A stretch of DNA of 64,000 nucleotides from JAEUPI01 sp046348365 (lineage in GTDB: Bacteria; Pseudomonadota; Gammaproteobacteria; Burkholderiales; Burkholderiaceae_C), in NCBI GenBank assembly GCA_046348365.1, contig JAXMEL010000007.1:155729-219728 (forward strand). Direction: 5' to 3'. The notes under the pieces were generated by a model that was not told where the DNA came from, made no database searches, and saw only the letters and a program-made list of their open reading frames with translations. Both the position numbers and the translations under genes were made by a program. Positions 1 to 10,440 of the stretch are shown here, piece after piece (the first letter of the stretch is position 1; each line of letters begins with the position of its first letter).

Positions 1-723
1 ATCGCGGTACAGGCCATCCCACGACGCGGCCTCGGGCAGCGCGTCGGCCAGCAGCGGCAGAACCTCGCGCACGATGGTCTGCCGCGTCGGCGCGCGAAAG
101 CCCACCGACGCGGTCATGCAGGTGCCCACGGCGATGCCGTCGTGGCCCCACATCGGCGGCAGGTACAGCAGATCGCCGGGTTCGAGCACGATGTCCTGCG
201 TCGGCTCGAAGTGTTGCAGCAGCTTCAGCGGCGCATCGGCCACCAGCCGACGATCCTTCGCCGGGCCGAGGCGCCAGCGACGGCGCCCCTCGAGCTGGAT
301 CAGGAATACGTCGTACGGGTCCACGTGCGGGCCGACGCCGCCGCCGTCGGTGGCGAACGAGATCATCAGATCGTCGAGGCGCGCATCGGTGACGAAGCGA
401 AACGGCTCCAGCATCGCCCGCGCGCCATCGACATGCAGGTCCATGCCCTGCACCAGCAGCGTCCACAGCGGGTGCTTGAGCGACGGCAGAGCGCGCCGCG
501 CGAACGGCCCGCGCTGCAGCGACCAGCGTGAACCGTCGCGCCGCACCAGGCGCGACTCGACGCCGTCGTCGGCGGCGAGCGCCAGCAGCTCGGCGCGCGG
601 CAGCGGCGCCTTCACGCCGGGCCACGCACCGCGCACGACGAGCGGGCGACGCTGCCAGTGCCGGCGCATGAACTGCGCCGGGCTCAGGCCGCCGAGCAGC
701 GCCGATGGGTGATCGATCTGCAT
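1..723 (-). CDS. JmjC/cupin-4 ribosomal oxygenase, RoxA (YcfD)-like, C-terminus cut by window edge
   Basis: This is a partial gene whose 3' end lies before base 1; about 241 residues are visible, starting with MQIDHPSALLGG at the ATG at 723. The family consists of Fe(II)/2-oxoglutarate oxygenases; E. coli YcfD hydroxylates an arginine of ribosomal protein L16. The iron-binding facial triad is present: H133 and D135 in the HVD motif, and H194 in MWGHDGIAVG, which is preceded by the typical LEPGDLLYLPP stretch. The SVGFRAPT segment after it also matches the family. It is divergent from the slyD-like gene, with 57 bp between them. The fold is clear; the ribosomal substrate is inferred from the family. 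Confidence 0.86.
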   Translation of the reverse strand, partial: MQIDHPSALLGGLSPAQFMRRHWQRRPLVVRGAWPGVKAPLPRAELLALAADDGVESRLVRRDGSRWSLQRGPFARRALPSLKHPLWTLLVQGMDLHVDGARAMLEPFRFVTDARLDDLMISFATDGGGVGPHVDPYDVFLIQLEGRRRWRLGPAKDRRLVADAPLKLLQHFEPTQDIVLEPGDLLYLPPMWGHDGIAVGTCMTASVGFRAPTRQTIVREVLPLLADALPEAASWDGLYRD

Positions 724-780
724 GCGGCGATTGTCGTCTTCGGGATGGTGCGTGCGGGAGCGCTGTGCGAAGATGAGTTG

Positions 781-1302
781 ATGCAGATCGCCAACCCCTG
801 CGTCGTCACGCTCGTCTGGACCCTGCACGACACGCAAGGCGGGCAGATCGACGAGCTGCGCGATCCGATGGAGTTCTTCTACGGCGGCGACGATCTGCTG
901 GCCAAGGTGGAGGAGGCGCTCGCCGGCCAGAGCGCCGGCTTCGAGGCCACGCTGCATCTGGAGCCCGAGCATGCCTTCGGCGACTACGACCCCGACAAGG
1001 TGTGCTTCGAGGAGCGCTCGCTCTTCCCCGAGCAGCTCGAGCCCGGCATGCAGTTCGAAGGGCTGCCCGCGGGCGCGCAGACGGCCGACATGCCGCGCGA
1101 CGCGCTCTACACCGTGACCGAGGTCTACCCCACCCACGTGGTGCTCGACGCCAACCATCCGCTGGCCGGCATCGCGCTGCGCCTGCAGCTCAAGGTGATC
1201 GACGTGCGCGAGGCCACCGACGACGAGATCACGCAGCGCAGCGTCGACGCCGGCACGCTGACGGTGCTCGACGACACGACGTCGAAGTCGACGCTGCACT
1301 GA
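781..1302 (+). CDS. slyD: FKBP-type peptidyl-prolyl cis-trans isomerase, SlyD-like
   Basis: The gene encodes 173 residues starting MQIANPCVV. Families of this kind catalyse proline isomerisation and act as cytosolic chaperones. The N-terminal FKBP strand VVTLVWTLHD, the segment LAKVEEALAGQ and the HAFGDYDPD loop that leads into the inserted IF chaperone domain are all recognisable. The metal-binding His/Cys-rich tail of E. coli SlyD is absent; the protein ends in a short Thr/Ser/Lys tail. An upstream extension of the frame is possible, but it lacks family similarity and overlaps the divergent promoter region, so the ATG at 781 was chosen. Confidence 0.85.
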   Translation: MQIANPCVVTLVWTLHDTQGGQIDELRDPMEFFYGGDDLLAKVEEALAGQSAGFEATLHLEPEHAFGDYDPDKVCFEERSLFPEQLEPGMQFEGLPAGAQTADMPRDALYTVTEVYPTHVVLDANHPLAGIALRLQLKVIDVREATDDEITQRSVDAGTLTVLDDTTSKSTLH

Positions 1303-1325
1303 GCGCCGTCGCAGGCGCCGCGCGC

Positions 1326-1775
1326 CTACGCCCGTCCGGTCGAACCGAAGCCGCCCGCGCCGCGCGCGCTGGCGTCGAACTCGTCGACGCGGCGGAAGCG
1401 CGCCTGCACCACCGGCACGATCACCATCTGCGCGATGCGCTCCATCGGCTGCACGGTGAACACGGCGTGGCCGCGGTTCCAGCAGCTGACCATCAGCTGG
1501 CCCTGGTAGTCGCTGTCGATCAGGCCCACCAGGTTGCCGAGCACGATGCCGTGCTTGTGGCCGAGGCCCGAGCGCGGCAGGATCATCGCGGCGAACGCGG
1601 GGTCGCCGATGTGGATCGCCAGGCCGGTGGGCACCAGCGCCGACTGCCCGGGCTCGAGCAGCAACGGCGCGTCGAGGCAGGCGCGCAGGTCGAGCCCGGC
1701 GCTGCCGGGGGTGGCGTAGGCCGGCAGGTGCTCGGCCATGCGGCCGTCGAGCACCTTGACGTCGATCGTCGTCAT
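1326..1775 (-). CDS. dut: dUTP diphosphatase
   Basis: This 149-residue trimeric dUTPase hydrolyses dUTP to dUMP and pyrophosphate, which keeps uracil out of DNA and supplies dTMP precursor. Five family motifs are visible in order: PGSAGLDL, PRSGLG, the GLIDSDYQG motif with its catalytic Asp, ERIAQMV, and the C-terminal Gly-rich GAGGFGSTGR that closes over the nucleotide. The length is normal for the family. Its ATG overlaps the coaBC stop codon by 4 nt (ATGA), so the two genes are translationally coupled. The coaBC-dut order is common in proteobacteria. Confidence 0.97.
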   Translation of the reverse strand: MTTIDVKVLDGRMAEHLPAYATPGSAGLDLRACLDAPLLLEPGQSALVPTGLAIHIGDPAFAAMILPRSGLGHKHGIVLGNLVGLIDSDYQGQLMVSCWNRGHAVFTVQPMERIAQMVIVPVVQARFRRVDEFDASARGAGGFGSTGRA

Positions 1776-3001
1776 GTCGCGGTCTTCGCCGTTGCGGCGA
1801 GGCGCTGCGCGATCTCGCGCACCAGCTCGCGCGCCAGCGTGAGCTTGTCGGCGCTGGCCAGCTGGCGCTCGCCCTTGGCGTCGACGAGCAGCAGCGCGTT
1901 GTCGTCGCGCCCGAAGGTGGCGGGGCCGAGGTTGCCGACGATCAGCGGCACGTTCTTGCGCGCCAGCTTCTCGCGCGCATTGCGCGCCAGGTCGTCGGTC
2001 TCGGCGGCGAAGCCGACGCAATACGGCCGGTCTGGCAGCCGCGCCACGGCGGCCAGGATGTCGGGGTTCTCGGTCAGCTCGAAGCTCGGCGTCGTCTTCG
2101 AGCCGTCCTTCTTGATCTTGCGCTGCGCGAAGGTGGCGGGCCGCCAGTCGGCCACCGCCGCAGTGGCCACGAACACGTCGTGCGCCGGCGCCAGCGGCAC
2201 CACCGCGTCGTGCATCTGCTGCGCGCTTTGCACGTCGATGCGCTGCACGTGGCGCGGCGTGGCCAGCGCCACCGGCCCGGCCACCAGCGTCACTTCGGCG
2301 CCGGCTTCCTGCGCGGCGCGCGCAATCGCAAAGCCCATCTTGCCGCTGGAAAGATTCGTGATGCCGCGCACCGGGTCGATGGCCTCGAACGTGGGGCCGG
2401 CCGTGACCAGCACCTTGCGGCCGGCCAGATGCTTGGGCTGCAGATGCGCGATCAGCTCGTCGCGCAACTCCAGCGCCTCGAGCATGCGGCCGTCGCCCGT
2501 CTCGCCGCAGGCCTGGTCGCCGCTGGCCGGGCCGAGGATCACCGCGCCGTCGTCGCGCAGCTGCGCCACGTTGCGCTGCGTGGCCGGGTGCGACCACATC
2601 TCGCGGTTCATCGCCGGCGCGAGCAGCAGCGCGCAGCGCTCGCGCGGCCGCGCCAGCGCGAGCAGGCTCAGCAGATCGTCGGCCGCGCCGTGCGCCAGCT
2701 TGGCCATGAAGTCGGCCGACGCCGGCGCCACCAGCAGCGCGTCGGCCTCGCGCGTGAGGTTGATGTGCGCCATGTTGTTGCCTTCGCGCGCGTCCCACTG
2801 GCTGGTGTAGACGGGGCGGCCCGACAGCGCCTGCATCGTGACCGCCGTGATGAAGGCCCCGGCCGCCTCGGTCATCACCACCTGCACGCCGGCGCCGGCC
2901 TTGACCAGCTCGCGCGCCAGCTCGGCCGCCTTGTAGCAGGCGATGCCGCCGGTGAGGCCGAGCACGATGCGGCGGTGTTTCAGCGGCAGCGGTTCGAGCA
3001 T
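1772..3001 (-). CDS. coaBC: bifunctional phosphopantothenoylcysteine decarboxylase / phosphopantothenate-cysteine ligase
   Basis: The 409-residue protein catalyses two consecutive steps of coenzyme A synthesis. The N-terminal CoaC flavoprotein domain (about residues 10-190) begins with RRIVLGLTGGIACYKAAELA and contains the PAMNREMW motif with the catalytic Asn. The C-terminal CoaB ligase domain (about 195-405) contains KVLVTAGPTFEAIDPVR and ITNLSSGKMG. The start at 3001 (MLEPLPLKHRR) sits directly before the flavoprotein fold; the open frame upstream has no similarity to the family. It is the first gene of the coaBC-dut unit. Confidence 0.97.
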   Translation of the reverse strand: MLEPLPLKHRRIVLGLTGGIACYKAAELARELVKAGAGVQVVMTEAAGAFITAVTMQALSGRPVYTSQWDAREGNNMAHINLTREADALLVAPASADFMAKLAHGAADDLLSLLALARPRERCALLLAPAMNREMWSHPATQRNVAQLRDDGAVILGPASGDQACGETGDGRMLEALELRDELIAHLQPKHLAGRKVLVTAGPTFEAIDPVRGITNLSSGKMGFAIARAAQEAGAEVTLVAGPVALATPRHVQRIDVQSAQQMHDAVVPLAPAHDVFVATAAVADWRPATFAQRKIKKDGSKTTPSFELTENPDILAAVARLPDRPYCVGFAAETDDLARNAREKLARKNVPLIVGNLGPATFGRDDNALLLVDAKGERQLASADKLTLARELVREIAQRLAATAKTAT

Positions 3002-3027
3002 GGCGCGCAATGTAGCAGCGGCCGGGC

Positions 3028-3798
3028 TCAGGCTCCGTGGCACTTCTTGAACTTGCGCCCGCTGCCGCAGGGGCATGGGTCGTTGCGGCCGGGCTGCTTG
3101 TCGACGTGCCGCGTCTCGGGCCTCGGTGCGTGATCGACCCAGTACAGGCGCAGATCCTGCGCCGCCAGGCAGGCGGCGTCGATCAGATCGTCGCGGCTCG
3201 CATCGGCCGGTGCGCCGCACGAGCGCAGGTGCGCCGCCAGCTCGTCGTCGCCCAACTGCAGCGCGTCGATGCTCGCCAGCGCCGATGCGAAACGCCGCGC
3301 GTCATCGCTGCCGGCGTCGGGCTGCACCCAGTCGGCATGGCCGTCGGCGATCGCCGCGCGAAAGCCGCGCGACCACGCCACGCCGGGGCGCAGCTCGCGC
3401 TGCGCGTCGTCGGCGCTGCCGAGGCCGCGGGCCACGAAGTCGGCGCGATCGGCATCCTCGAACTCCAGCAGCCAGGGGCCGAGCCGGATCGCGTCGGGAT
3501 CGTCGAGCAGGCCCTCGGCGTCGAGCTGGGCGCCGATCTCGCGCCAGCGCGACACCAGCGCGCGGCGCGCGTAGCGCTCGTCGGGCGGGTCGGCGAACAC
3601 GCGGCCGAACGCCTCGCCGAGCATGCGCGGCAGCCATTCCTCGGGCGGCACGGCACGCGGCCCCGCGAGCACGCCGCTCAGGTAGCCATCGACCCATTCG
3701 GGCGACACGCGGGCATCGAAACCCGCCAGCCGCCAGCACACCTGTTCGTAGTCGCCCGCCGCCTCCTCCTGCGGACGGGCCAGTGATTCGATCGTCAA
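3028..3798 (-). CDS. UPF0149/YecA-family protein with C-terminal SEC-C zinc motif
   Basis: The protein has 256 residues. The N-terminal part (about 10-190) resembles the helical UPF0149/YgfB-YecA fold (DGYLSGVLAGP, PEEWLPRMLG). The C-terminus is a SEC-C zinc-binding motif, GRNDPCPCGSGRKFKKCHG, like the tail of SecA that contacts SecB and ribosomes. No ATG fits. The best start is the TTG at 3798, whose TTGA contains the stop codon of the upstream transglutaminase gene, which implies translational coupling. A role close to secretion or translation is suggested only by the motif; the exact function is unknown. Confidence 0.83.
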   Translation of the reverse strand: MTIESLARPQEEAAGDYEQVCWRLAGFDARVSPEWVDGYLSGVLAGPRAVPPEEWLPRMLGEAFGRVFADPPDERYARRALVSRWREIGAQLDAEGLLDDPDAIRLGPWLLEFEDADRADFVARGLGSADDAQRELRPGVAWSRGFRAAIADGHADWVQPDAGSDDARRFASALASIDALQLGDDELAAHLRSCGAPADASRDDLIDAACLAAQDLRLYWVDHAPRPETRHVDKQPGRNDPCPCGSGRKFKKCHGA

Positions 3799-4889
3799 GC
3801 CTTGATCTCGCGCGCAGTGATCGTGTATTTGAAGTTGTCGGGGTCCAGCGCGTCGTAGCGGCCGGCGTCGTTCTCGCACTGGGGGTACATCAGGAACCCG
3901 AGCTTGGGGCCGCTGCTGCCGGGCAGCGCCACGTCGTGCGCGGTGTTGTAGGCCAGCCAGTTGCCCTCCCAGCCGCCGAACAAGGCCTTGCGCACTGGCG
4001 TGACCAGCGGGTGCGACGGATCCTTGATCCACTCGGGCGTTTCGAGGCGCATGACCTTGCCGACGTCGGCCGGGTCCATCGCCACCCAGCCGTGCTCCCT
4101 CAGGAACACCTCGGCGCGGCAGTGCTGCGCGCCCTCGAGTTTGGCCGGGTTGCCGCCGAGCTCGCGATAGCCGAAGGCCGAAGGCACCAGCCGGATGCCG
4201 TACACGTCGCGCGCCGGCACGCCGACCGAGCGCACCAGGCCGACGAACAGGCCGTTGATGTCGCCGCACTTGCCGCTCAGGTTGCCGGTTTCGAGCATGG
4301 CCTTGATGTCGCCCACGCCGCAGCCGCGCACCTTGGGTTCGCGGTGGGTGTTGGTCACGATCCAGTCGTAGATCCTCTGCGTCTTCTCGACATCGCTGCG
4401 CGCGCCGTCGGTGATCTCCTGCGCCGTCTTGGCCACGATGCCGTCGGTGGGCATCAGCTCGGTGGGCTGCACCCACGACTTCAACGTCGCGCCGTCTTCC
4501 GCGGCCGGCGCCTTGCGTTGCCAGTCGACGGCCCGGTTCTGCGTGCGGACGCGGCTCGCGACCTCGATCACCGGTGCGGTGTTGTCGGCGCCGAACTCGG
4601 CCACCAGCATGCGCGCGCCGTAGCGCTGGTCGGAAGCCACGCGCGTTGCGGTGGCGTTGCCGCTCCAGGTGTCGTCGAGCGACTTCTGGTAGTCGCCGTC
4701 GACCGACGGCAGCGGCACCCAGACGCGCGTCGCGCCCTTGGCCTGTTTGACCTCGACGCGGGTGGTCATCTCGAACTCGCGCCACGCGCCCGGCAGCGGC
4801 GCGAAGCTGCGCTCCTGCGCCCGCAACGGCAGGCCCGGCGCCAGGGCCAGTGCGCCGCCGGCCCACACGATCGATCGTCGATGCAGCAT
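3795..4889 (-). CDS. exported transglutaminase-like domain protein
   Basis: The protein has 364 residues and begins MLHRRSIVWAGGALALA, a likely Sec or Tat-type signal peptide ending near LRAQ. The transglutaminase-like core holds a Cys in SGKCGDINGLF (C208), a His in QHCRAEVFL and an Asp in GWVAMDPADV, the usual papain-like triad order. A GAGGAG ribosome-binding site at 4898-4903 lies 8 nt before the ATG at 4889, so the TTG at 4895 is rejected. Proteins of this type act as periplasmic proteases or amidases, but the substrate cannot be read from the sequence. Its stop codon overlaps the start of the SEC-C gene. Confidence 0.86.
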   Translation of the reverse strand: MLHRRSIVWAGGALALAPGLPLRAQERSFAPLPGAWREFEMTTRVEVKQAKGATRVWVPLPSVDGDYQKSLDDTWSGNATATRVASDQRYGARMLVAEFGADNTAPVIEVASRVRTQNRAVDWQRKAPAAEDGATLKSWVQPTELMPTDGIVAKTAQEITDGARSDVEKTQRIYDWIVTNTHREPKVRGCGVGDIKAMLETGNLSGKCGDINGLFVGLVRSVGVPARDVYGIRLVPSAFGYRELGGNPAKLEGAQHCRAEVFLREHGWVAMDPADVGKVMRLETPEWIKDPSHPLVTPVRKALFGGWEGNWLAYNTAHDVALPGSSGPKLGFLMYPQCENDAGRYDALDPDNFKYTITAREIKA

Positions 4890-4914
4890 CGTCAAATCTC
4901 CTCGGCTGTGGAGT

Positions 4915-5436
4915 TCAGGATACGTTGCGCAGCAGCTCGTTCATCCACGGCCGCGCCTCGTCGCCCATCCAGTCGACCTCGCCGACGATCGTGCGGCGCG
5001 GCCGGCCCTGGCGGTCGATCAGCACGGTGTTCGGAAAGACCCCGGGCGTCCACGCCTTCGTGGTCGCGCCCTGCGGGTCGAGCACGATCGGCAGCGAGAT
5101 CGGAAACTTCTCGAGAAACCGCCGCACCGTCAGCTCGGACTCGCGGAAGTTCACCGCCAGCACCAGAAGCCCGTCGGCGCGGTGGCGCTCGGCCAGCAGC
5201 TCCAGCGACGGCATCTCGGCGCGGCACGGCTCGCACCACGTGGCCCAGAAGTTCAGCAGCACCGGGCGGCCGCGCAGGTCAGCCACGCGCCAGCTGCGGC
5301 GATCCAGATCGTCGAGCGCGAACGCCGGCGTGGCCTGGCGCGGCGGCCATTCGCGCACCTGGTAGCCCGATCGCGCGGCCAGCGGCGCCAGCAGCATGGC
5401 GGCGAGCAGCGCGCGGCGACGGGTGCGATCGGACAT
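4915..5436 (-). CDS. TlpA-family thiol-disulfide oxidoreductase
   Basis: The protein has 173 residues. An N-terminal arginine-rich segment with a hydrophobic stretch (RRRALLAAMLLAPLAA) suggests export or membrane anchoring. The thioredoxin-like domain carries the redox motif WCEPC at residues 67-71 inside NFWATWCEPCRAEMPSLE, and the cis-Pro region GVFPNTVLID. Family members reduce periplasmic disulfides, often in cytochrome c maturation. The gene lies 25 bp upstream of the transglutaminase gene on the same strand, so the two may be cotranscribed. Confidence 0.9.
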   Translation of the reverse strand: MSDRTRRRALLAAMLLAPLAARSGYQVREWPPRQATPAFALDDLDRRSWRVADLRGRPVLLNFWATWCEPCRAEMPSLELLAERHRADGLLVLAVNFRESELTVRRFLEKFPISLPIVLDPQGATTKAWTPGVFPNTVLIDRQGRPRRTIVGEVDWMGDEARPWMNELLRNVS

Positions 5437-5506
5437 CGAAGATTCGGGCAGCGGGCGACGAAGGGCGCACTGTACGACAGCGCCCGCACACGCGTCGGCG
5501 GCAGGG

Positions 5507-6364
5507 TCAGCGCGCCGGCAGCACGGCCTGCACGAAGCGCAGCAGCCGCTCGCGCGAGGCGGCGCGCGCCTGCGGCTGCCCGCCCACGTGCACGCCCTGG
5601 CCGGGTTGCGCGCCGTTGGGCACGTCGTCGCGCCGGCGCAGCGCGGCGGTGCCGTCGAAGCCGTGGTGCGCGTCGGGGTAGACCTCCACGTCGGGCCGCG
5701 GCGCGGTCGATCGCGTCGCCATGCGCTCGCAGGGCGCGGCGGGCGTCCAGTCGTCGGCGCCGCCCAGCAGCAGCAGCAGCGGCATCGCAGGCCGGTAGCC
5801 GCGGCGCTCCTCGGCGGCGCAGCCGGGATAGAACGCCACCGCCAGCGCCGGCTTCACGGTGGCGGCAGCCACCTCGCGATACGCGAGGTTGGTCGCCGCG
5901 AGCACCGCGCTGCCGCCGTGCGACCAGCCGATGAGGCCCAGGCGCGATGCGTCGACGCCGCTCTGCGCGGCCAGCCAGCGCAGCGCGGCGAGCGCATCGG
6001 TGCGCCGCTCGCGTTGCGTCACGCGGCGCTGGCCGCTGCGCTGCGTGCACAGCTCGCGCTCGCCGCGCGCGCTCAGCGAATCGAGCACCAGCGCGTGGTG
6101 GCCGAGCGCGTTGAACCACGCAGCGTATTCGCGCATCCGCTGCGACAACTCGCCGTTGCGGCCGTACGGGCCGCCGCAGCCGTGCAGCAGCACCCAGGCC
6201 GGCGCCGGCTCGGGTGCATCGACGGGGAACCAATGTGCAGGCAGCGCGAGCGCGTCGCCGCCATGCACGTCCGAGCTGGGCACGGACACCCGCTGCTGCG
6301 CCGCCGACGCGCAGGCCGCGAGGCCGATCGACACCGCCACGAGGGCGCGGCGCCAGGCTGTCAT
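5507..6364 (-). CDS. dienelactone hydrolase-family alpha/beta hydrolase, putative lipoprotein
   Basis: The protein has 285 residues. The start MTAWRRALVAVSIGLAACAS gives a signal peptide ending in the lipobox LAAC, so it is probably a lipoprotein; a further ATG at 6394 would add ten residues. The alpha/beta hydrolase core shows the oxyanion region LLHGCGGPYG, the nucleophile elbow GWSHGG, an Asp in GGADDWTP and the catalytic His in DAHHGFDG. Dienelactone hydrolase relatives cleave small esters or lactones, but the substrate here is unknown. It follows alaS closely (35 bp) on the same strand. Confidence 0.84.
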   Translation of the reverse strand: MTAWRRALVAVSIGLAACASAAQQRVSVPSSDVHGGDALALPAHWFPVDAPEPAPAWVLLHGCGGPYGRNGELSQRMREYAAWFNALGHHALVLDSLSARGERELCTQRSGQRRVTQRERRTDALAALRWLAAQSGVDASRLGLIGWSHGGSAVLAATNLAYREVAAATVKPALAVAFYPGCAAEERRGYRPAMPLLLLLGGADDWTPAAPCERMATRSTAPRPDVEVYPDAHHGFDGTAALRRRDDVPNGAQPGQGVHVGGQPQARAASRERLLRFVQAVLPAR

Positions 6365-6399
6365 GCGCAGCGAGAGTGCCGCCAGCGCCGGCATCGGCG

Positions 6400-9057
<2,658 letters not shown>

Positions 9058-9258
9058 CGGGCAGGCTCGGTGCGGCTGCGCCGCGAGGCCGCGGCGGCGT
9101 GTCGTTTGTGCTTGTCGCGCAACAAGCGGTGGGGCCGCAGATTCTATCGTCGCGCTCGATGCGTAAGCCTGCACACAATTGAGCCGCGCCACCCCGAAGG
9201 AGCCCGGGTGCCGGGCCGTAGCATTGGCGCTTGCGGTTGTCGCACGGAGCCCTCCGAC
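9058..9258. promoter_or_regulatory. divergent intergenic region between alaS and the Bug gene
   Basis: This 201-bp region separates the two start codons. On the minus strand a TAGAAT box at 9146-9141 could be the alaS -10 element, which would give a leader of roughly 75 nt. That leader contains the inverted repeat GCTTGT (9110-9115) / ACAAGC (9122-9127) with a 6-nt loop. On the plus strand a GGAG at 9246-9249 lies 9 nt before the Bug ATG. I see no good -35 box for either gene. Confidence 0.4.
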
Positions 9259-10332
9259 ATGAGCATGAAGCCTTTTTGCACCTCCATCGGCCGGGCCGCG
9301 GCCCGCTGTGCGGCGGGCCTCGCCCTCGCCGCCGGCGCGGCTGCAGCGCTCGCCGCCTGGGAGCCCACGGCCCCGGTGGAGCTGGTGGTGCCGGCAGGCA
9401 CCGGCGGCGGCGCCGACCAGATGGCCCGGCTGATCCAGCAGATCGTGGCCAAGAACAACCTGATGAAGCAGCCGCTCAACGTGGTCAACAAGGCCGGCAA
9501 CTCCGGCGCCGAGGGCCTGCTCGACGTGAAGGCCGCCAAGGGCAACCCGCACAAGCTCGTCATCACGCTGTCGAACTTGTTCACCACGCCGCTGGCCACC
9601 GGCACCGATTTCTCGTGGAAGGACATCACGCCGGTCGAGATGATGGCGCTCGACCAGTTCGTGCTCTGGGTGCACGCCGATGCGCCCTTCAAGTCGCCCA
9701 AGGAGCTGATCGACGCGCTGCGCGCCGGCGGGCCGAACACGATGAAGCTCGGCGGCACCGGCAGCAAGCAGGAGGACCAGCTCATCAGCGTGCTGCTCGA
9801 AACCGCCGCCGGCACCAAGATCGCCTACCAGCCGCTCAAGGGCGGCGGCGACGTGGCGCAGAACCTGGCTGCCAAGCAGGTGGATCTCACCGTCAACAAC
9901 CCGATCGAGGCCGAGAAGCTCTGGCGCGAGGGCAAGGTGCGGCCGCTGTGCGTGTTCGACGGCAAGCCGCTCGAATACCCGGCCAAGATCACGGCCACGC
10001 AGGCTTGGTCCGACCTGCCCACCTGCATGTCGTTCGGCATCCCGGTGCAGTACCAGATGATGCGCGGCATCTTCATGACCCCCGGCGCCACGCCGGACCA
10101 GGTGAGCTACTACGCCAAGCTGCTCGACCAGGTGCGCGCCACGCCGGAGTGGAAGACCTTCCTCGCCCAGGGCGCATTCCGGCCGCAGGTGCTCACCGGC
10201 GATGCCTTCGTGAGCTGGCTCGACCGCGCCGAGAACTTCCACCGCGTGCTGATGCGCGAAGCCAAGCTGATGCACAGCTCGACCACGGCCGCCGCGCCGG
10301 CGCCGGTGCCGGCCACGACCACCAAGCGCTGA
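9259..10332 (+). CDS. Bug-type tripartite tricarboxylate transporter (TTT) solute-binding protein
   Basis: The protein has 357 residues starting MSMKPFCTSIGRAAA, with an Ala-rich signal peptide that probably ends near LAAWEP. The periplasmic binding-protein fold of the Bug (TctC) family is visible: VELVVPAGTGGGADQMAR near the N-terminus, the PLNVVNKAGNSGAEG loop, and later NTMKLGGTGSKQEDQ. The family binds carboxylates. No tctA/tctB membrane genes are nearby, as is usual for the many orphan Bug proteins of Burkholderiales. The next genes encode glutaryl-CoA dehydrogenase and a semialdehyde dehydrogenase, so a C5-dicarboxylate ligand is a reasonable but untested guess. The C-terminal tail is Ala/Pro/Thr-rich. 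Confidence 0.88.
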   Translation: MSMKPFCTSIGRAAARCAAGLALAAGAAAALAAWEPTAPVELVVPAGTGGGADQMARLIQQIVAKNNLMKQPLNVVNKAGNSGAEGLLDVKAAKGNPHKLVITLSNLFTTPLATGTDFSWKDITPVEMMALDQFVLWVHADAPFKSPKELIDALRAGGPNTMKLGGTGSKQEDQLISVLLETAAGTKIAYQPLKGGGDVAQNLAAKQVDLTVNNPIEAEKLWREGKVRPLCVFDGKPLEYPAKITATQAWSDLPTCMSFGIPVQYQMMRGIFMTPGATPDQVSYYAKLLDQVRATPEWKTFLAQGAFRPQVLTGDAFVSWLDRAENFHRVLMREAKLMHSSTTAAAPAPVPATTTKR

Positions 10333-10340
10333 CGGCGCGT

Positions 10341-10357
10341 CGGGGTCCGTGACCCCG
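10341..10357 (+). terminator. hairpin after the Bug gene
   Basis: A 7-bp stem, CGGGGTC-CGT-GACCCCG, lies 9 bp after the stop codon of the binding-protein gene. No T-tract follows, so it is at best a weak intrinsic terminator or an mRNA-stabilising stem. Confidence 0.4.
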
Positions 10358-10440
10358 GTCAAGGGCAGGCGCCACGGCGGCGTTACGATCGCCGGCGCGG
10401 GCCGCGTGGGCCCGTTGCCTTGCGAGAAGGACGCTGCCCC

